A stretch of 8,133 nt of DNA from an uncultured Clostridia bacterium (GTDB lineage Bacteria > Bacillota > Clostridia > TANB77 > CAG-508), in the NCBI GenBank assembly GCA_948517135.1, contig CAORJJ010000056.1, positions 1 through 8,133 on the forward strand, read 5' to 3'. The notes below the pieces were generated by a model, which worked only from the letters and a program-made list of their open reading frames with translations, ran no database searches and had not been told where the DNA came from. The first letter of the stretch is position 1. Each line of letters begins with the position of its first letter. Shown piece by piece: positions 1-6,171 of the stretch. A program made the position numbers and the translations under genes.

Positions 1-50
1 AAATAGATACATATATAAATAATTATAAACATTATTAAATTTAAAATCAA
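1..50 (-). CDS. 5' end of an unrecognised, hydrophobic protein (runs off the left edge)
   Basis: A full ribosome binding site, TAAGGAGG on the minus strand (64-57), overlaps the TAA stop of the VanZ-family gene upstream. Six bases after it a TTG codon (50-48) opens a frame with no stop to the edge. The first residues would be MILNLIMFIIIYICIY, a strongly hydrophobic start that suggests a membrane protein or signal anchor. An in-frame ATG lies at 32-30, but it is too far from the ribosome binding site to be the likely start. The overlap of Shine-Dalgarno and stop codon points to translational coupling and one operon with the VanZ-family gene. Only 16 codons are visible, so the product cannot be named. 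Confidence 0.5.
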   Translation of the reverse strand, partial: MILNLIMFIIIYICIY

Positions 51-61
51 AAGATTCCTCC

Positions 62-568
62 TTAAAGATTACAAACTATTAAACTTATTATTAGAAAAAT
101 TACTCCTAAAGTACAAATTGTTGCTAAAATATTTAAAACTTTGTCTACTTTTTCACTGTTTTTAAAAATTTTATATAAGCAGTTAATAATTAGTATTCCT
201 ATAACTCCACCTAAAGTATTCATAATAATATCTGTTATATCTGTTGCTCCTATATGAAGTATATATTGCAAAGTTTCATAAATTAAAGTTAATGATAATA
301 TTGGAATAACTTTTTTAATAAAATTTTTATCTTTCCATATCATTCCTATATATAATCCAACTGGAATAAATACAATCAAATTATTTATTATTTCACCAAA
401 ATATATTTTTCCATTTATTATTACAGACTCACCAAATGGAATTAAATTAATTGAACGAATATATGGTAAATAATTAAAATTAAACTGCATTTTGAATAAA
501 ATAATCCAACTTATAAGTATTATATATATCCCAAGCAGAACTTTTGGTAACTTATTTTTAAATTTCAT
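62..568 (-). CDS. VanZ-family membrane protein
   Basis: This 168-residue integral membrane protein has the VanZ-family signature. R38 is followed by NLIPF (41-45), then N63 with the FIPVG stretch (67-71), E98-x2-Q101, and D110-x2-D113 before N117 and G120. About five hydrophobic segments are visible, including the N-terminal one (10-25) and the C-terminal one (145-166). VanZ of the vancomycin cluster gives low-level teicoplanin resistance, but most VanZ-like proteins in Clostridia are stand-alone genes of unknown role, and no vanHAX genes are present here. The start is ATG at 568-566, with AGGAGA (584-579) ten bases upstream. An extended -10 promoter lies at about 612-620. The following gene begins inside the stop region, so the two are probably co-transcribed. 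The family call is secure; the function is not known. Confidence 0.88.
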   Translation of the reverse strand: MKFKNKLPKVLLGIYIILISWIILFKMQFNFNYLPYIRSINLIPFGESVIINGKIYFGEIINNLIVFIPVGLYIGMIWKDKNFIKKVIPILSLTLIYETLQYILHIGATDITDIIMNTLGGVIGILIINCLYKIFKNSEKVDKVLNILATICTLGVIFLIISLIVCNL

Positions 569-611
569 AAATTGAATATCTCCTATAATTATATTTGCCT
601 TTTCAAATAAA

Positions 612-640
612 ATTATATCATTTATTATAAAAATTTTTTA
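612..640 (-). promoter_or_regulatory. Probable promoter of the VanZ-family gene (extended -10)
   Basis: On the minus strand TGATATAAT (620-612) is a perfect TATAAT -10 hexamer with the TG of an extended -10 one base upstream. Seventeen bases further the -35 position reads TAAAAA (640-635), a poor match, which extended -10 promoters tolerate. Transcription would begin near 605, about 37 bases before the ATG at 568. The background is very AT-rich, so a chance match is possible. Confidence 0.55.
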
Positions 641-653
641 TTAAACTTTTCTT

Positions 654-675
654 AATAATGAATTTTTTCATTATT
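654..675. repeat. AT-rich inverted repeat between divergent promoters
   Basis: AATAATGAA (654-662) and TTCATTATT (667-675) form a perfect 9-bp dyad around four T residues. It lies between the VanZ-family promoter on the minus strand and the nrnA promoter on the plus strand, 13 bases upstream of the latter's -35 box. It could be an operator for either. It is not a convincing terminator because the stem has almost no GC pairs. It may also be chance in such AT-rich DNA. Confidence 0.4.
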
Positions 676-688
676 CTCTAGATTTTCC

Positions 689-717
689 TTTACAATTTTG
701 TTTTTCTGTGTTATTAT
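689..717 (+). promoter_or_regulatory. Promoter of the nrnA-like gene
   Basis: TTTACA (689-694), a 17-base spacer and TATTAT (712-717) match sigma-A boxes at ideal spacing. TG at 709-710 makes it an extended -10 promoter. The expected start near 724 leaves a leader of about 25 bases that holds the ribosome binding site AAAGGAGG (733-740). A strong constitutive promoter is the simplest reading. No operator-like dyad overlaps it. Confidence 0.75.
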
Positions 718-748
718 GTTACCCTAAAACTTAAAGGAGGGAATTCCT

Positions 749-1720
749 ATGGATACTATTTCAATTGAAAACTTATCCAAAATATTTTCTACTGCAGAAA
801 CTTTTGCAATTATCACACATGCTCGGCCTGATGGAGATGCAATCTCCAGTAGCTTAGCTATCTTTTGGCACATTATTAGTACTGGAAAGCAGGAAGATAA
901 TATTGATGTTATTATTCCTGAATTTCTTGACGATTTCTCGTTCATTCCTGGAATTGAGTACTTAAAGACGTGCCCCTCAAAAGAAAAATATGATGTGGTA
1001 ATTGTTGTTGATGTTGCCTGCATGCATCTACTTCAGGGAGTAGATATTTTAAATCGTTCAGATTGTATTATCTGTTTTGATCATCATGATGAAACTACAA
1101 TTCCTTTTAATTATTGTATTATTGATCATAAGTCTCCCTCTTGCACTTGCATTATTTATGAAATTCTTAACTCCACAGAGAAGAACTTTCTTGCATGTAT
1201 AGCAACTGGCTTAATTTCTGACACTAACAATTTAACCTTAAATACAAGTAACAAAGGAAAAGAAATTATCAAAGCTTTGACAGAATCTGGTGTAGATGTG
1301 AACTTTATCATAAGTAAGCTTGCATCTCCAAGTAGGCGTACTATGGAGCTTGCCCAAATTGCTAAAGATAGAGGATTTTTCTCTGGTTCCATCTTTTGCA
1401 CCTATTTAACACAAGAAGATTTATTAGCTTCTGAAAGAAATTTGAATACTGTAAATCATAAATCTATTATTGCAGAAATTCAAAAGTCTATAAAATATGA
1501 TTTTTTGGTTTTTGCTATAATGAATGCTAATGGACAGTGGAAAGGTTCTATGCGTGCTTTAAATTCTAACGTAGATTTAAATGCAATCTGTAACAAGCTT
1601 GTCACTGAGGGAAAATTTATCAAAGGTGGCGGACATAGCTACTCAGCAGGTTTTACAGCAGTAGGAAATTTAGATGATATTTTTGAAACTATGATTTCAA
1701 GAATTCAAAAAGCAATCTAA
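749..1720 (+). CDS. nrnA: DHH/DHHA1 phosphoesterase, NrnA type (oligoribonuclease / pAp phosphatase)
   Basis: This 323-residue soluble protein has the complete DHH-family set. Motif I is H24-A-R-P-D28-G-D30; motif II is D88 in VVDVA; the DHH signature is D111-H112-H113; motif IV is D158 in GLISD. The C-terminal DHHA1 substrate-binding motif is GGGH at 293-296. These residues bind two Mn ions in the family. NrnA enzymes degrade two-to-five-base RNA and dephosphorylate 3'-phosphoadenosine 5'-phosphate in the cytoplasm; length and layout fit that group. The start is ATG at 749, with AAAGGAGG eight bases upstream. It is a single-gene unit with its own promoter and terminator. GC is about 37% in 781-1020, counted by hand, against about 27% in the neighbouring efflux gene. 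Eight cysteines between residues 75 and 150 are unusual. A related pAp- or c-di-AMP-product phosphodiesterase role is possible. Confidence 0.9.
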   Translation: MDTISIENLSKIFSTAETFAIITHARPDGDAISSSLAIFWHIISTGKQEDNIDVIIPEFLDDFSFIPGIEYLKTCPSKEKYDVVIVVDVACMHLLQGVDILNRSDCIICFDHHDETTIPFNYCIIDHKSPSCTCIIYEILNSTEKNFLACIATGLISDTNNLTLNTSNKGKEIIKALTESGVDVNFIISKLASPSRRTMELAQIAKDRGFFSGSIFCTYLTQEDLLASERNLNTVNHKSIIAEIQKSIKYDFLVFAIMNANGQWKGSMRALNSNVDLNAICNKLVTEGKFIKGGGHSYSAGFTAVGNLDDIFETMISRIQKAI

Positions 1721-1731
1721 TAACTTTTAGT

Positions 1732-1767
1732 AAAAAAAGTGGAGACCTCTCAAAGGTCTCCTTTTTT
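1732..1767. terminator. Bidirectional rho-independent terminator
   Basis: GGAGACCT (1741-1748) and AGGTCTCC (1754-1761) form a perfect 8-bp GC-rich stem with a five-base loop. On the plus strand it is followed by six T residues (1762-1767). On the minus strand it is followed, after two bases, by seven T residues (complement of 1732-1738). It therefore ends both the nrnA-like transcript and the converging efflux operon, whose stop codon is at 1768. Confidence 0.9.
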
Positions 1768-3099
1768 CTATGCATATTTATATTTTTTTCTATTACAAAT
1801 TAAAAATGCTATACTTACAATCAATGCTAAGATTTCTGCTATTACAACAGCAAACCAAATCCCATTTATTCCAAAAAGTAATGGTAATATAATTATTGCA
1901 GCAACTTGAAATACTAAAGTTCTTAAAAATGATATTGTTGCTGAAACAGATCCATTATTTAAAGCTGTAAAAAATGATGAAGCAAAAATATTAAATCCAC
2001 TAACTATGAAAGATAATGAAAACAAGCGTATTGCTATTGTTGTCATTTGTAATAATTCTATATCATAACTAACAAATATTGATGCTAATATTTCTGATAA
2101 GATTTCCGCAAGTCCAGTCATAACTATAGCTGTTATTCCAATTAATATTAAACTTCTCTTCAATAAACATTTTAATTCTTCTTTATTTCCAGCTCCATAA
2201 TGGTATCCAATAATAGGTGCTGTGCCAATTGAATATCCTAAATATGTTCCTACAAATATAAAACTTACATACATTATAATTCCATAAGCCACAACTCCGT
2301 CAGATCCTGCATATTTCATAAGTTGCATATTATATAATATAGTAACAAGTGACATAGATAAATTTGTTAGCATTTCTGATGAACCATTTGCACAAGTTTG
2401 CAAAATTGCTTTTAAATTAAATTTTGCTTTTGTTAATTTTAATGTATTATCTTTGTTTCTTACAAAATAAATTAGTGGAATAACTGCACCAACAACTTGA
2501 CTTATTCCTGTTGCAAGAGCTGCTCCAAATAGTCCCATTTTCAAAACATATACAAAAAGAAAATCTAATAACATATTAGTAACTCCTGCTGCTACAGAAA
2601 CTATTAAACCAAAAGTAGGTTTTTCTGCAACAATTAGAAAACTTTGAAAAGAATTCTGCAAAGCAAATGGAACTAGAAAAAACATTAAAGTTCTACCATA
2701 AATTATACAATCTGCAATCATACTTTCATCTGCTCCTAAAAGTTTTGCTATTGGTTTTATAAATATTGCTCCTAAAACTGTAAATATAATACTTATGATT
2801 ATTAACAGATATATTAACATTGAAAAATATTCATTTGCTTTTTTCTTATCTCCTTCTCCCATTGTTTTAGAGACTAAAGCACAACCTCCAGTACCAATCA
2901 TAAATCCAATAGTTCCTAAAACCATTAATGCAGGATAAATCAAATTTAAAGCTGCAAAAGATTCTGATCCAACACAATTTGATACAAAGATTCCATCTAC
3001 AACTCCATAAATTGATGTAAATATCATCATTATAATAGTTGGTATTGTAAATTTTATTAATTTTTTATATGTAAAATGTTCTGATAATTGTATTTTCAT
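1768..3099 (-). CDS. MATE-family multidrug efflux transporter
   Basis: This 443-residue, very hydrophobic protein has the length and twelve-helix pattern of MATE transporters, with two repeated MatE domains. The N-terminal half carries the family features: P20 in the first helix (FTIPTIIMM), then YGVVDGIFVSNCVG (26-39), where D30 is the usual first-helix acidic residue. The second half begins near residue 230. It resembles the MepA/DinF-like clade, which exports cationic drugs and dyes in exchange for Na+ or H+. The start is ATG at 3099. Its ribosome binding site AGGAGG (3116-3111) is made of two arginine codons near the end of the upstream kinase-like gene, and only two bases separate the genes, so translation is coupled. 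As third gene of a marR operon it is the likely effector of induced drug resistance. The substrate cannot be told from sequence. Confidence 0.93.
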   Translation of the reverse strand: MKIQLSEHFTYKKLIKFTIPTIIMMIFTSIYGVVDGIFVSNCVGSESFAALNLIYPALMVLGTIGFMIGTGGCALVSKTMGEGDKKKANEYFSMLIYLLIIISIIFTVLGAIFIKPIAKLLGADESMIADCIIYGRTLMFFLVPFALQNSFQSFLIVAEKPTFGLIVSVAAGVTNMLLDFLFVYVLKMGLFGAALATGISQVVGAVIPLIYFVRNKDNTLKLTKAKFNLKAILQTCANGSSEMLTNLSMSLVTILYNMQLMKYAGSDGVVAYGIIMYVSFIFVGTYLGYSIGTAPIIGYHYGAGNKEELKCLLKRSLILIGITAIVMTGLAEILSEILASIFVSYDIELLQMTTIAIRLFSLSFIVSGFNIFASSFFTALNNGSVSATISFLRTLVFQVAAIIILPLLFGINGIWFAVVIAEILALIVSIAFLICNRKKYKYA

Positions 3100-3101
3100 T
3101 T

Positions 3102-3719
3102 TTATATTTTCCTCCTAAACCATTCTCTTATATATTCACTAAGCGCAGGAATTACTTCTTTTATTTCAAGCCCTGCTGTATTTATACAAAGATGATAGTT
3201 TCTTTTATCACCCCATTCTAAGTTTGATATTAGTTCATGAAATTTCTTTCTGTTTTTATCTACTTGTACAATTTTTTTCTCTAATTCTTTTTCACTTAAA
3301 TTTTCATTTTCTGGTGCTTTTATTCTGCAACGATTAATTTTGGATTCCATATCACTGTAAACAAATATATTTAATGTATTATAATCTCTTAAAATAACAT
3401 CTGCTCCTCTACCAACAATAATACAATTTCCTTTTTCAGCAATTTTTTTAATTATTTCTTGTTGTTTTACTAATATTTCAGTTTGATTGCTTTGAAGTAC
3501 ACCAAATCTTGCAAATGTTCTTCCAAAATTAAAACTTTGAGGATATATTCCTTTTTCAGAAATATTTTTGATATATTCTTCAGACATTCCAGTTTCTTTT
3601 GCAAGCTTAGTTATAATTTCTTCATCATAATAAGACATTTCTAACTCATCTGATAATCTTTTACCAACTTCCTTTCCTCCGCTTCCAAACTCTCTACTTA
3701 TTGTTATAATTTTATTCAT
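3102..3719 (-). CDS. Cytidylate-kinase-like protein (P-loop nucleotide kinase family)
   Basis: This 205-residue protein belongs to the cytidylate-kinase-like family common in Firmicutes. It starts with the family's hallmark ITISREFGSGGKEVGKRL (5-22), a P-loop variant in which G12-S-G-G-K16 replaces the usual Walker A and no K-S/T pair follows. Other family features are VGRGAD (102-107), the basic segment around D154 and R157 in the lid region, W169-G-D and the C-terminal INTAGL (179-184). The substrate of this family is unknown; CMP phosphorylation is only suggested by similarity. ATG at 3719 has AGGAGG (3732-3727) seven bases upstream. The gene lies between marR and the efflux pump, 14 bases from the first and two from the second, so it is co-expressed with drug export. 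It might modify a nucleoside-like compound, but that is inference. Confidence 0.85.
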   Translation of the reverse strand: MNKIITISREFGSGGKEVGKRLSDELEMSYYDEEIITKLAKETGMSEEYIKNISEKGIYPQSFNFGRTFARFGVLQSNQTEILVKQQEIIKKIAEKGNCIIVGRGADVILRDYNTLNIFVYSDMESKINRCRIKAPENENLSEKELEKKIVQVDKNRKKFHELISNLEWGDKRNYHLCINTAGLEIKEVIPALSEYIREWFRRKI

Positions 3720-3733
3720 CTAGCAACCTCCTT

Positions 3734-4183
3734 TTATTTGATAACTTTATTAACTTCATCTTTAAAAGCCATAAGTGGTTTCTGCATTAATTCTATTATT
3801 GTATCTAAGTCCTTTTCATCTACTGATATAAATGCTCTATCTTCTATTTCTATTACTTTTTTTACACTTTTTTCTGATATTTTCAAACCTGATGAAGTTA
3901 AACCAATTTTTTTATTCATTTTATTATTTTCTTCATAACCTTTATTTATATATCCAATATTTTCTAAATTTTTTATGGCAGAATTAATAGTTTGCTTATT
4001 ATAACACCAATAATCACAAATCTCTTTTTGACTTAAAGGTCTCTTTGCTTCATATAATATATACAAAACCCAAAAGCAACTATCTGATAAATTATAATGT
4101 ACTGCTATTTTATGATAAAGCTCATCAAATTCTCTATTTATTTGAGTTATAATTGCCCATTTTCTATTGATTATATCTTTCAT
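3734..4183 (-). CDS. MarR-family transcriptional regulator of the efflux operon
   Basis: This 150-residue protein is of usual MarR size. The winged helix-turn-helix spans about residues 50-105 (LSQKEICDY, then KQTINSAIKNLENIGYI as recognition helix, then a wing rich in N and K). The N- and C-terminal helices would form the dimer. The frame is open back to a TTG at 4195, but that codon overlaps the ribosome binding site; ATG at 4183-4181, with GGAGG (4192-4188) four bases upstream, is the better start. The spacing is short, so initiation may be modest. The promoter just upstream is buried in two palindromes, so the protein very probably represses its own operon (marR, kinase-like gene, MATE pump) until a ligand, likely a drug, releases it. 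Confidence 0.9.
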   Translation of the reverse strand: MKDIINRKWAIITQINREFDELYHKIAVHYNLSDSCFWVLYILYEAKRPLSQKEICDYWCYNKQTINSAIKNLENIGYINKGYEENNKMNKKIGLTSSGLKISEKSVKKVIEIEDRAFISVDEKDLDTIIELMQKPLMAFKDEVNKVIK

Positions 4184-4203
4184 AATCCCTCCCAAAAAAC
4201 ATA

Positions 4204-4229
4204 ATAAAAGTATGAAATCATACTTTTAT
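4204..4229. promoter_or_regulatory. Operator O1 of the marR operon: perfect 26-bp palindrome
   Basis: ATAAAAGTATGA (4204-4215) and TCATACTTTTAT (4218-4229) are perfect 12-base inverted arms around AA. The site begins directly after the -10 box on the minus strand and covers the expected transcription start near 4223, where a bound dimer would block RNA polymerase. Length and symmetry fit a MarR dimer site. Confidence 0.8.
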
Positions 4230-4258
4230 ATTCTAGTACGATTTCATACTTTTGTCAA
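4230..4258 (-). promoter_or_regulatory. Promoter of the marR-kinase-MATE operon
   Basis: On the minus strand TTGACA (4258-4253), a 17-base spacer and TAGAAT (4235-4230) form a near-consensus sigma-A promoter. It begins ten bases after the stop codon of the tocopherol-cyclase-like gene, with no terminator between. Operator O1 adjoins its -10 box and O2 fills its spacer, so it is built as a strong promoter under tight repression. Confidence 0.85.
4235..4250. promoter_or_regulatory. Operator O2 of the marR operon: imperfect palindrome in the promoter spacer
   Basis: AGTACGA (4235-4241), TT, TCATACT (4244-4250) is a dyad with one mismatch and the same half-site, TCATACT, as O1. It lies between -35 and -10. 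Its centre is 26 bp from that of O1, about two and a half helical turns. It is probably a second, weaker regulator site. Confidence 0.65.
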
Positions 4259-4267
4259 GTTTTAAAT

Positions 4268-5221
4268 TTAATTTTTAACTATTTCTAACCCACAATTTTT
4301 ACTTGTATCATCAAAAATAATTTTATTATCTTTTATTAGAGTTACTTGAATTATTGATGAAATACTCTCAAAAATATCTTTTGACATTTTTCCTTTTACT
4401 GGTGCAGATAATTTATTTCCTTTATCATAAATTATTTTTAAATTCAAATAATAATTTTTCTTTTTTAAATTTATAATTACAGTATCATCTTTTATAATAT
4501 ATTCTAAAATCTTTGCATTATTATATGTTGCAAACCTATATTCATTTTTATCTATTATTAAATCACAAATAATTCCTCTAAAATCAAATAAACCAAAAGG
4601 AATGTCTGCAATTGCAAGCATAAAACTAATATTTTTTTTAGAAAAATTATTTCCTTGACACCAAATATATCTTTTAGGAAAAGAACATCCCCAATCTTTT
4701 TCAATATATCCAGTACTATTATCTAAATCTATTATTTTATCATTAATATTAATAGTGCCATTTGTAGTATTTTTCATACAAAGTATTGCGTGATTGCATT
4801 CCATAAAAGGAATATAAGAAAATGGTCCCATTATATTAGGACTTAACAAATTAGTTTTTATGTTTTTTCTATCTGAAAATTTCACTATTCCTTTAATCGA
4901 TAATTGTTGTGAAAGATCTTCAATATTTATATTTATACCACTTTTAGAAAAAATATTTTTTCTGATTTGAATCTGAAACGGTCTAGTATTAAATTTAAAA
5001 TCATTAATATCATAGTTTATAAAATAAGATTCTTTATTTGTAATTACTTGTATAAATACCTTTTTATCGTTTTCTTCTATATTTATACCAGGAATAAATG
5101 AAATCCCTTCTTCGCTATTATTACATTTAAAATACCAGCCTTCAAAATAGTTTTTGCTTGTACTTAAATATTTCTCACCTTGAAAAATTTCAGGATTTTT
5201 TATAAAAAATTTTTTTATCAT
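4268..5221 (-). CDS. Tocopherol-cyclase-like family protein of unknown function
   Basis: From the ATG at 5221 the protein has 317 residues and the typical motifs of the tocopherol-cyclase-like family: NPEIFQG (9-15), NYFEGWYFK (24-32), FIPGI, GYIEKDWG (171-178) and YIWCQGNNF (185-193). The fold should be a lipocalin-like beta barrel. The plant enzyme closes the chromanol ring of vitamin E; Clostridia do not make tocopherol, so the substrate here is unknown, perhaps another hydrophobic molecule. The frame extends 12 codons upstream to a TTG at 5257, but that TTG lies in the U tract of a terminator and has no ribosome binding site. The ATG has only a weak purine stretch upstream. The gene is extremely AT-rich, about 20% GC by hand count over 4441-4560 and 4681-4800. 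No promoter of its own is obvious and no terminator follows. Confidence 0.85.
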   Translation of the reverse strand: MIKKFFIKNPEIFQGEKYLSTSKNYFEGWYFKCNNSEEGISFIPGINIEENDKKVFIQVITNKESYFINYDINDFKFNTRPFQIQIRKNIFSKSGININIEDLSQQLSIKGIVKFSDRKNIKTNLLSPNIMGPFSYIPFMECNHAILCMKNTTNGTININDKIIDLDNSTGYIEKDWGCSFPKRYIWCQGNNFSKKNISFMLAIADIPFGLFDFRGIICDLIIDKNEYRFATYNNAKILEYIIKDDTVIINLKKKNYYLNLKIIYDKGNKLSAPVKGKMSKDIFESISSIIQVTLIKDNKIIFDDTSKNCGLEIVKN

Positions 5222-5255
5222 AAGTTTATTTTCTTCAAGAAATTTACTTTTATGC

Positions 5256-5287
5256 AAAAAAGATTAGCTTAAAAGCTAATCTTTTTC
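5256..5287. terminator. Rho-independent terminator overlapping the end of the Xre/membrane-protein gene
   Basis: AGATTAGCTT (5261-5270) and AAGCTAATCT (5273-5282) are perfect inverted arms; the real loop is probably the central six bases. On the minus strand five T residues follow (complement of 5256-5260), and on the plus strand T5283-5286, so it could work both ways. The stop codon TAG (5278-5276) of the gene being terminated is part of the stem. The terminator ends only about 35 bases before the ATG of the next gene, leaving no room for a full promoter between them. Confidence 0.82.
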
Positions 5288-5695
5288 AAGTATTATAGAA
5301 ACAATCCCACATATCAAACCACCTATTGGATATACAATCCATGCAACATTCCACAAACTTCTAAATGCTCCTAAGCAAAAGAAAATTATTGTTGCAATTA
5401 GCATTATAATACCACAAATTTTTCCTACTTTATCATCTGGTTCTTTTGACGCCATTTTATTATATAACTCAATATTGTATTTAGATTTTTGAATTCCATA
5501 ATAAATATATATTGGAACAGCAATTGTTGTTAACGCTAATAAAATAACTACTGGTATTGTGCTTTCATCATTAAAAATTTCCATTCCATATAAGAAAATT
5601 AATTGTATTGCTCCTAATATATTTAGTCCAACTCCCAAAGCAATAGCTTTTGCAAATTTAGAATTAAATTTTTCAATTTCCTCTTCTGTATACAT
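5276..5695 (-). CDS. Membrane protein; probable displaced C-terminal half of the Xre-family regulator
   Basis: This frame encodes 139 residues with about four hydrophobic segments (17-36, 46-66, 91-108 and 114-135). Its beginning, EEIEKFNSKFAKAIALGVGL (5-24), closely copies YEKLMNRFSKGMALAVGL of the upstream Xre-family protein, and PIYIYYGIQKSKY mirrors PIFIILGMEQENY. ATG 5695 has no recognisable ribosome binding site, and the frame is open upstream of it without another ATG. The simplest reading is that it is the C-terminal half of one protein of about 289 residues, cut off by a one-base insertion near 5714-5723. Alternatively it is a separate small membrane protein translated by coupling, since the two frames overlap by 23 bases. 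Its stop codon lies in the stem of a terminator. No function beyond membrane association can be stated. Confidence 0.7.
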   Translation of the reverse strand: MYTEEEIEKFNSKFAKAIALGVGLNILGAIQLIFLYGMEIFNDESTIPVVILLALTTIAVPIYIYYGIQKSKYNIELYNKMASKEPDDKVGKICGIIMLIATIIFFCLGAFRSLWNVAWIVYPIGGLICGIVSIILEKD

Positions 5696-6146
5696 ATTTG
5701 GAAGTCCGAGTATTCTTCTTTTTATAATTTTCTTGCTCCATTCCTAATATTATAAATATTGGAACAGCCATTAATACAAAAAGCAATAATATTACAAGAC
5801 CAATTATAGAATATCTTTCCTCAACCCCTGCAAAGTACAAAAAAATTGTTACACCAACTAATATAAGCCCAACAGCTAAAGCCATACCTTTACTAAATCT
5901 ATTCATTAGCTTTTCATATTTTGCTTTATCTTCATTAGTATTTTCTGAAATCTTTCCTTTCAATATTTCATCAATACTACATTCAAATATTTCACAAATA
6001 GAAATTAATCTATCTGTTTCTGGATAGCCACTTCCACTTTCCCATTTTGAAACTGCTTGCCTTGATACCTCAAGTTTTTCTGCCAATTGTTCTTGTGACA
6101 TATTATTCTTTTTTCTTAATATTTGTAAGTTTTCATTAAAACTCAT
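5673..6146 (-). CDS. Xre-family helix-turn-helix regulator with C-terminal membrane helices, probably frameshifted
   Basis: Residues 5-62 form an Xre/Cro-type DNA-binding domain: LRKKNNMSQEQLAEKLEVSR, then QAVSKWESG and a YPETDRLISICEIFECSIDEIL end. This type is common in Clostridia, often fused to membrane segments. Two hydrophobic helices follow (about 88-106 and 113-134). After NYKKK (140-144) the sequence becomes a short basic tail that ends at residue 157, while the next reading frame continues with matching membrane protein. A one-base insertion in the purine run at 5714-5723 would explain this; removing one base gives a protein of about 289 residues. The start is ATG at 6146, with AGGAGGTG (6161-6154) seven bases upstream. 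TTAAAGTTGCA-type repeats upstream may be its own operators. It probably senses something at the membrane; if truly truncated it may be altered or inactive. Confidence 0.88.
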   Translation of the reverse strand: MSFNENLQILRKKNNMSQEQLAEKLEVSRQAVSKWESGSGYPETDRLISICEIFECSIDEILKGKISENTNEDKAKYEKLMNRFSKGMALAVGLILVGVTIFLYFAGVEERYSIIGLVILLLFVLMAVPIFIILGMEQENYKKKNTRTSKYVYRRGN

Positions 6147-6171
6147 ATCTATACACCTCCTATATTCAATT

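Noticed and set aside
724..1023. Minus-strand frame of 99 codons opposite the nrnA-like gene
   Set aside because: It is the antisense shadow of a gene with a complete DHH motif set; the product resembles no family and has no ribosome binding site.
4184..4195. TTG at 4195 as start of the MarR-family protein
   Set aside because: The TTG overlaps the GGGAGG ribosome binding site that serves the ATG at 4183, and the extra residues (MGGI) are a translation of that site.
5222..5257. TTG at 5257 as start of the tocopherol-cyclase-like protein
   Set aside because: It lies in the T tract of the upstream terminator, has no Shine-Dalgarno sequence, and the family usually begins close to the NPEIFQG motif, which fits the ATG at 5221.
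5718..5724. TAAAAAG as a -1 slippery heptamer of the dnaX type
   Set aside because: The downstream frame is reached by +1, not -1, and the first base of the heptamer does not allow the P-site tRNA to re-pair, so classic -1 slippage does not fit.
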